This document shows positions 62,157-64,000 of a stretch of DNA of 64,000 bases, one piece after another. Within the stretch, counting starts at the first letter, position 1; each line of letters starts with the position of its first letter. The DNA comes from Paenibacillus doosanensis (GTDB lineage Bacteria > Bacillota > Bacilli > Paenibacillales > NBRC-103111), in NCBI RefSeq assembly GCF_025060755.1, contig NZ_JANYUY010000044.1:1-64000 (forward strand). Direction: 5' to 3'. Below the pieces are notes generated by a model. The model did not search any database. It had not been told where the DNA came from and saw only the letters and a program-made list of their open reading frames with translations. The translations under genes were made by a program, and so were the position numbers.

Positions 62157-63800
62157 ATGAGAGTGAAGCTGCTGTCAGCCGCGGCTGCCGCACTGCTTTT
62201 GACTTGCGTTTGCGGAAGCTATTCAAGGACCGGCGTATCGTCTGCCGCTACGAACGCTACGAATAGCACGATTCTCGTGGAGAAGGCGCAATCGGCTTTA
62301 ACAGCCGATCTTCCGGTGGCCAAATCCGAGGACAATGTGCAGGAGCTGCAGTGGCGCACATATACGAGCGGAGAAGAGCTTCGCGTTATGAAGGATGGGC
62401 TGGGGCAGGATGACCGCATCGTCAAAGAAGTATCTCTTATTACAGGAACAAGTTCCGGTAAAATAAAAGTCATTCTCTATGAGCGTACAGACGATTCCAT
62501 ATACGTTCATGCGGCTCTTGTAAAAGACGACACCGCATACGACTTGGGAGCGGTCGCCGCACTTTCGGACGAACAGGTGCAGATTCAAGATAGTTTCCTT
62601 TTCCGCAAAGAAGTGATCAAAATACAGGGAGCGGTCGGTGCGGCCGCCTCGATGACGCGCTACATCGATATAGAAGACGGGGTGCCGAAACCGCTGCTGC
62701 TCATTGACGAAGGGCACGCTTCGGAATACGATGTCGATCATGACGGACAAGAAGAAGTAATTGCCAGCTCCGGTACGATTCCGAGCCTCTCCGTTTACCG
62801 GCTGAAGGACGGACGTATCGAGCGATGCCAGTTGAACGAGGCGTTGCAGGCCGATGCCGTCGTTATGACCGAAGAAGGAGCGGTAGCAGCGTATTTTGGC
62901 CAAGAGCGAGTAAAGCTGTATTGGCTTAAAGTAGAAGGTCTGCTAAAATTCGCCATATATTCAAGGGAGGAATTCGAATCCGACCGCTTCGTCACGATTC
63001 CGTATACGTCAGACGACGTGAAACGAGTTCGCGAACAGGCCGACCGGCAGCGCATCTTCGATCCGTACGTGCCACGGCAAGGGATTGCTACCGATTACTC
63101 GGTTGAGGCCCGATCGACGACAGATCGGGAAGGGGTTCTCCAATTGAGCTATCCTCACTTCTCCGTATACGAGTCCAAAACGGATTTGCGGCCTCATGAC
63201 GGGGGGAAGCCCATTTCCGGTGAAAAACGGTATTTCCCTGAATTTACGGCGGAGTGGATCGAACCGGTGGAAGGAGGGGGCGAATGGTATGTCCGTCTAG
63301 GATCGACGTATTTGTCTATTGTCACGGCGAAACCGTTCGATAAAGAGCAATTGCTGTACGTTATCGCATCGCTAATACCGCTGGAGCAGGTGAAGCCATC
63401 CGACGATTCGGCAGATGTACTTCCTCCTCTGCAAATTACCCGGGACTATTTGTTTGCGCTGCAAGCGGCCAACGAATTTGCGGCAGCGTGGGCACATCGC
63501 GACCCGAACAGCGGTTTGAAGTGGGTGACCGACGAATGGAAAGCCCGACAAGAGCCGCTTGAGCTTGACGCCTACTTCCGCGGCACCTCGAGTCCACATC
63601 ATATGACGTTCGAATTGTCAGGAAAACGTCGGGTCGACGAGCGTACTTACTTATTTGAACTGCGTTTGTACGATGATTATGCCGGGCAACCGGATTATGT
63701 CCTCGGTTTTCCGGCCGATTACGGACGGGGCGGGATCATCGAGGTCGTGAAGCAAGGGGAAAACGAACGGGGCGAGGGCATTTGGCGGGTTAATCCATAG
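62157..63800 (+). CDS. Secreted protein of unknown function with an FG-GAP-like stretch
   Basis: 547 residues from ATG 62157, behind TGGAGTGATC. A hydrophobic N-terminus (LLSAAAAALLLTCVCGS) is a signal peptide; it could be a lipoprotein signal but the lipobox is poor. The segment ASEYDVDHDGQEEVIAS (about 195-212) matches a single FG-GAP/VCBS calcium-loop-like strand, inside what may be a beta-propeller half. The C-terminal ~120 residues, starting FALQAANEFAAAWAHRDPNSG, look like an NTF2-like or DUF4878-type fold. No family is recognised. It stands alone between the pbuG terminator and the DnaA-box cluster. Confidence 0.7.
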   Translation: MRVKLLSAAAAALLLTCVCGSYSRTGVSSAATNATNSTILVEKAQSALTADLPVAKSEDNVQELQWRTYTSGEELRVMKDGLGQDDRIVKEVSLITGTSSGKIKVILYERTDDSIYVHAALVKDDTAYDLGAVAALSDEQVQIQDSFLFRKEVIKIQGAVGAAASMTRYIDIEDGVPKPLLLIDEGHASEYDVDHDGQEEVIASSGTIPSLSVYRLKDGRIERCQLNEALQADAVVMTEEGAVAAYFGQERVKLYWLKVEGLLKFAIYSREEFESDRFVTIPYTSDDVKRVREQADRQRIFDPYVPRQGIATDYSVEARSTTDREGVLQLSYPHFSVYESKTDLRPHDGGKPISGEKRYFPEFTAEWIEPVEGGGEWYVRLGSTYLSIVTAKPFDKEQLLYVIASLIPLEQVKPSDDSADVLPPLQITRDYLFALQAANEFAAAWAHRDPNSGLKWVTDEWKARQEPLELDAYFRGTSSPHHMTFELSGKRRVDERTYLFELRLYDDYAGQPDYVLGFPADYGRGGIIEVVKQGENERGEGIWRVNP

Positions 63801-63840
63801 CTGCCGTTTGCCGTTCCTGGCTGTCTATGGGGTGGAAGGC

Positions 63841-63994
63841 TGTGGACAAAAGTTATCCACAACCCTTGTGGATAATGTGTATAACCTTATAAAAAGGCGG
63901 TATATCGGCATTCGTTGAACCTGAAGAAAGCAGCAGCGAGTGGATAAGATTTTTACGGTAAAACTGTGGATAGTGTGCATATCTTTGTGGATTA
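63841..63994. promoter_or_regulatory. DnaA-box cluster
   Basis: Three perfect TTATNCACA boxes: TTATCCACA at 63853-63861, and its reverse complement forms at 63867-63875 and 63876-63884 (TTATACACA). Five one-mismatch boxes lie at 63841-63849, 63939-63947, 63965-63973, 63974-63982 and 63986-63994. Such density over 154 bases is far above chance and marks either oriC or a chromosomal DnaA-binding cluster. The window ends inside it. Confidence 0.85.
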
Positions 63995-64000
63995 TCGAAA

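Noticed and set aside
63841-64000. Definite oriC
   Set aside because: The DnaA boxes are clear, but dnaA, dnaN or rpmH are not in view and the guaA-pbuG context does not match the usual origin neighbourhood.

Overview
This window is chromosomal DNA from a Gram-positive, low-to-mid GC Bacillota, most probably Paenibacillus or a close relative. The evidence is strong Shine-Dalgarno sites (AAGGAGG-type), sigma-A promoters, a T-box, a guanine riboswitch, Bacillus-type BirA and LexA operators, a PBSX-like contractile tail cluster, a YesM/YesN-like AraC regulator, LplA-like sugar-binding lipoproteins and a GH95 enzyme. Species cannot be named from the sequence alone.

Layout. (1) 1-2190: the 3' end of a 23S rRNA gene, a 5S rRNA gene and 17 tRNA genes on the plus strand, ending at a terminator, with a probable internal promoter just before a duplicated tRNA-Gly. 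(2) 2362-2811: a small membrane protein. (3) 2889-19772, minus strand: a compact PBSX-like late operon. It holds a sigma-like activator, tail terminator, sheath, tube, frameshifted tail chaperone, tape measure, LysM and hub proteins, baseplate, a large receptor-binding module and a lysis cassette. No capsid, portal, terminase, integrase or replication gene is visible, so it looks like a phage-tail bacteriocin (contractile tailocin). Upstream lie a minus-strand promoter with a LexA-like box and a short plus-strand terminated RNA that would be antisense to the operon leader. (4) 20484-21636: bioB behind a BirA operator. (5) 21852-24352: kduD-kdgK-kdgA, the lower pectin/uronate pathway, behind a LacI-type palindrome. 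(6) 24561-24932: a small coat-like protein gene. (7) 25170-29720: glutamate synthase large subunit (gltB) with a striking palindrome at its promoter and no gltD. (8) 30639-34235, minus: hemL paralogue, PhzF-family protein, LytR-CpsA-Psr protein. (9) 34544-37184: three-gene ABC-2 type exporter. (10) 37390-39405, minus: a T-box-controlled methionyl-tRNA synthetase. (11) 39582-43873: a secreted repeat protein, a serine hydrolase, a Bcp peroxiredoxin and a polysaccharide deacetylase with a stalk domain. (12) 43944-53329: AraC-type membrane regulator, two sugar-binding lipoproteins without permeases, a GH95 glycosidase and an esterase, together a carbohydrate-use locus. (13) 53568-58196: MoxR-DUF58-transglutaminase operon. 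(14) 58494-62011: guaA and a guanine-riboswitch-controlled purine permease. (15) 62157-63800: a secreted protein of unknown function. (16) 63841-63994: a dense DnaA-box cluster running to the window end.

How it works together. The tail locus appears self-contained. DNA damage would relieve LexA, the sigma-like protein would drive the late operon, contractile particles carrying a beta-helix spike and a GBS-Bsp-like fibre would assemble, and the BhlA/holin/lysin cassette would release them. The carbohydrate genes (KDG operon, GH95, binding proteins, esterase, deacetylase) fit a plant-polysaccharide-degrading soil organism. Starts were chosen from visible ribosome binding sites and family lengths; functions are assigned from recognisable motifs and remain unverified by any search.
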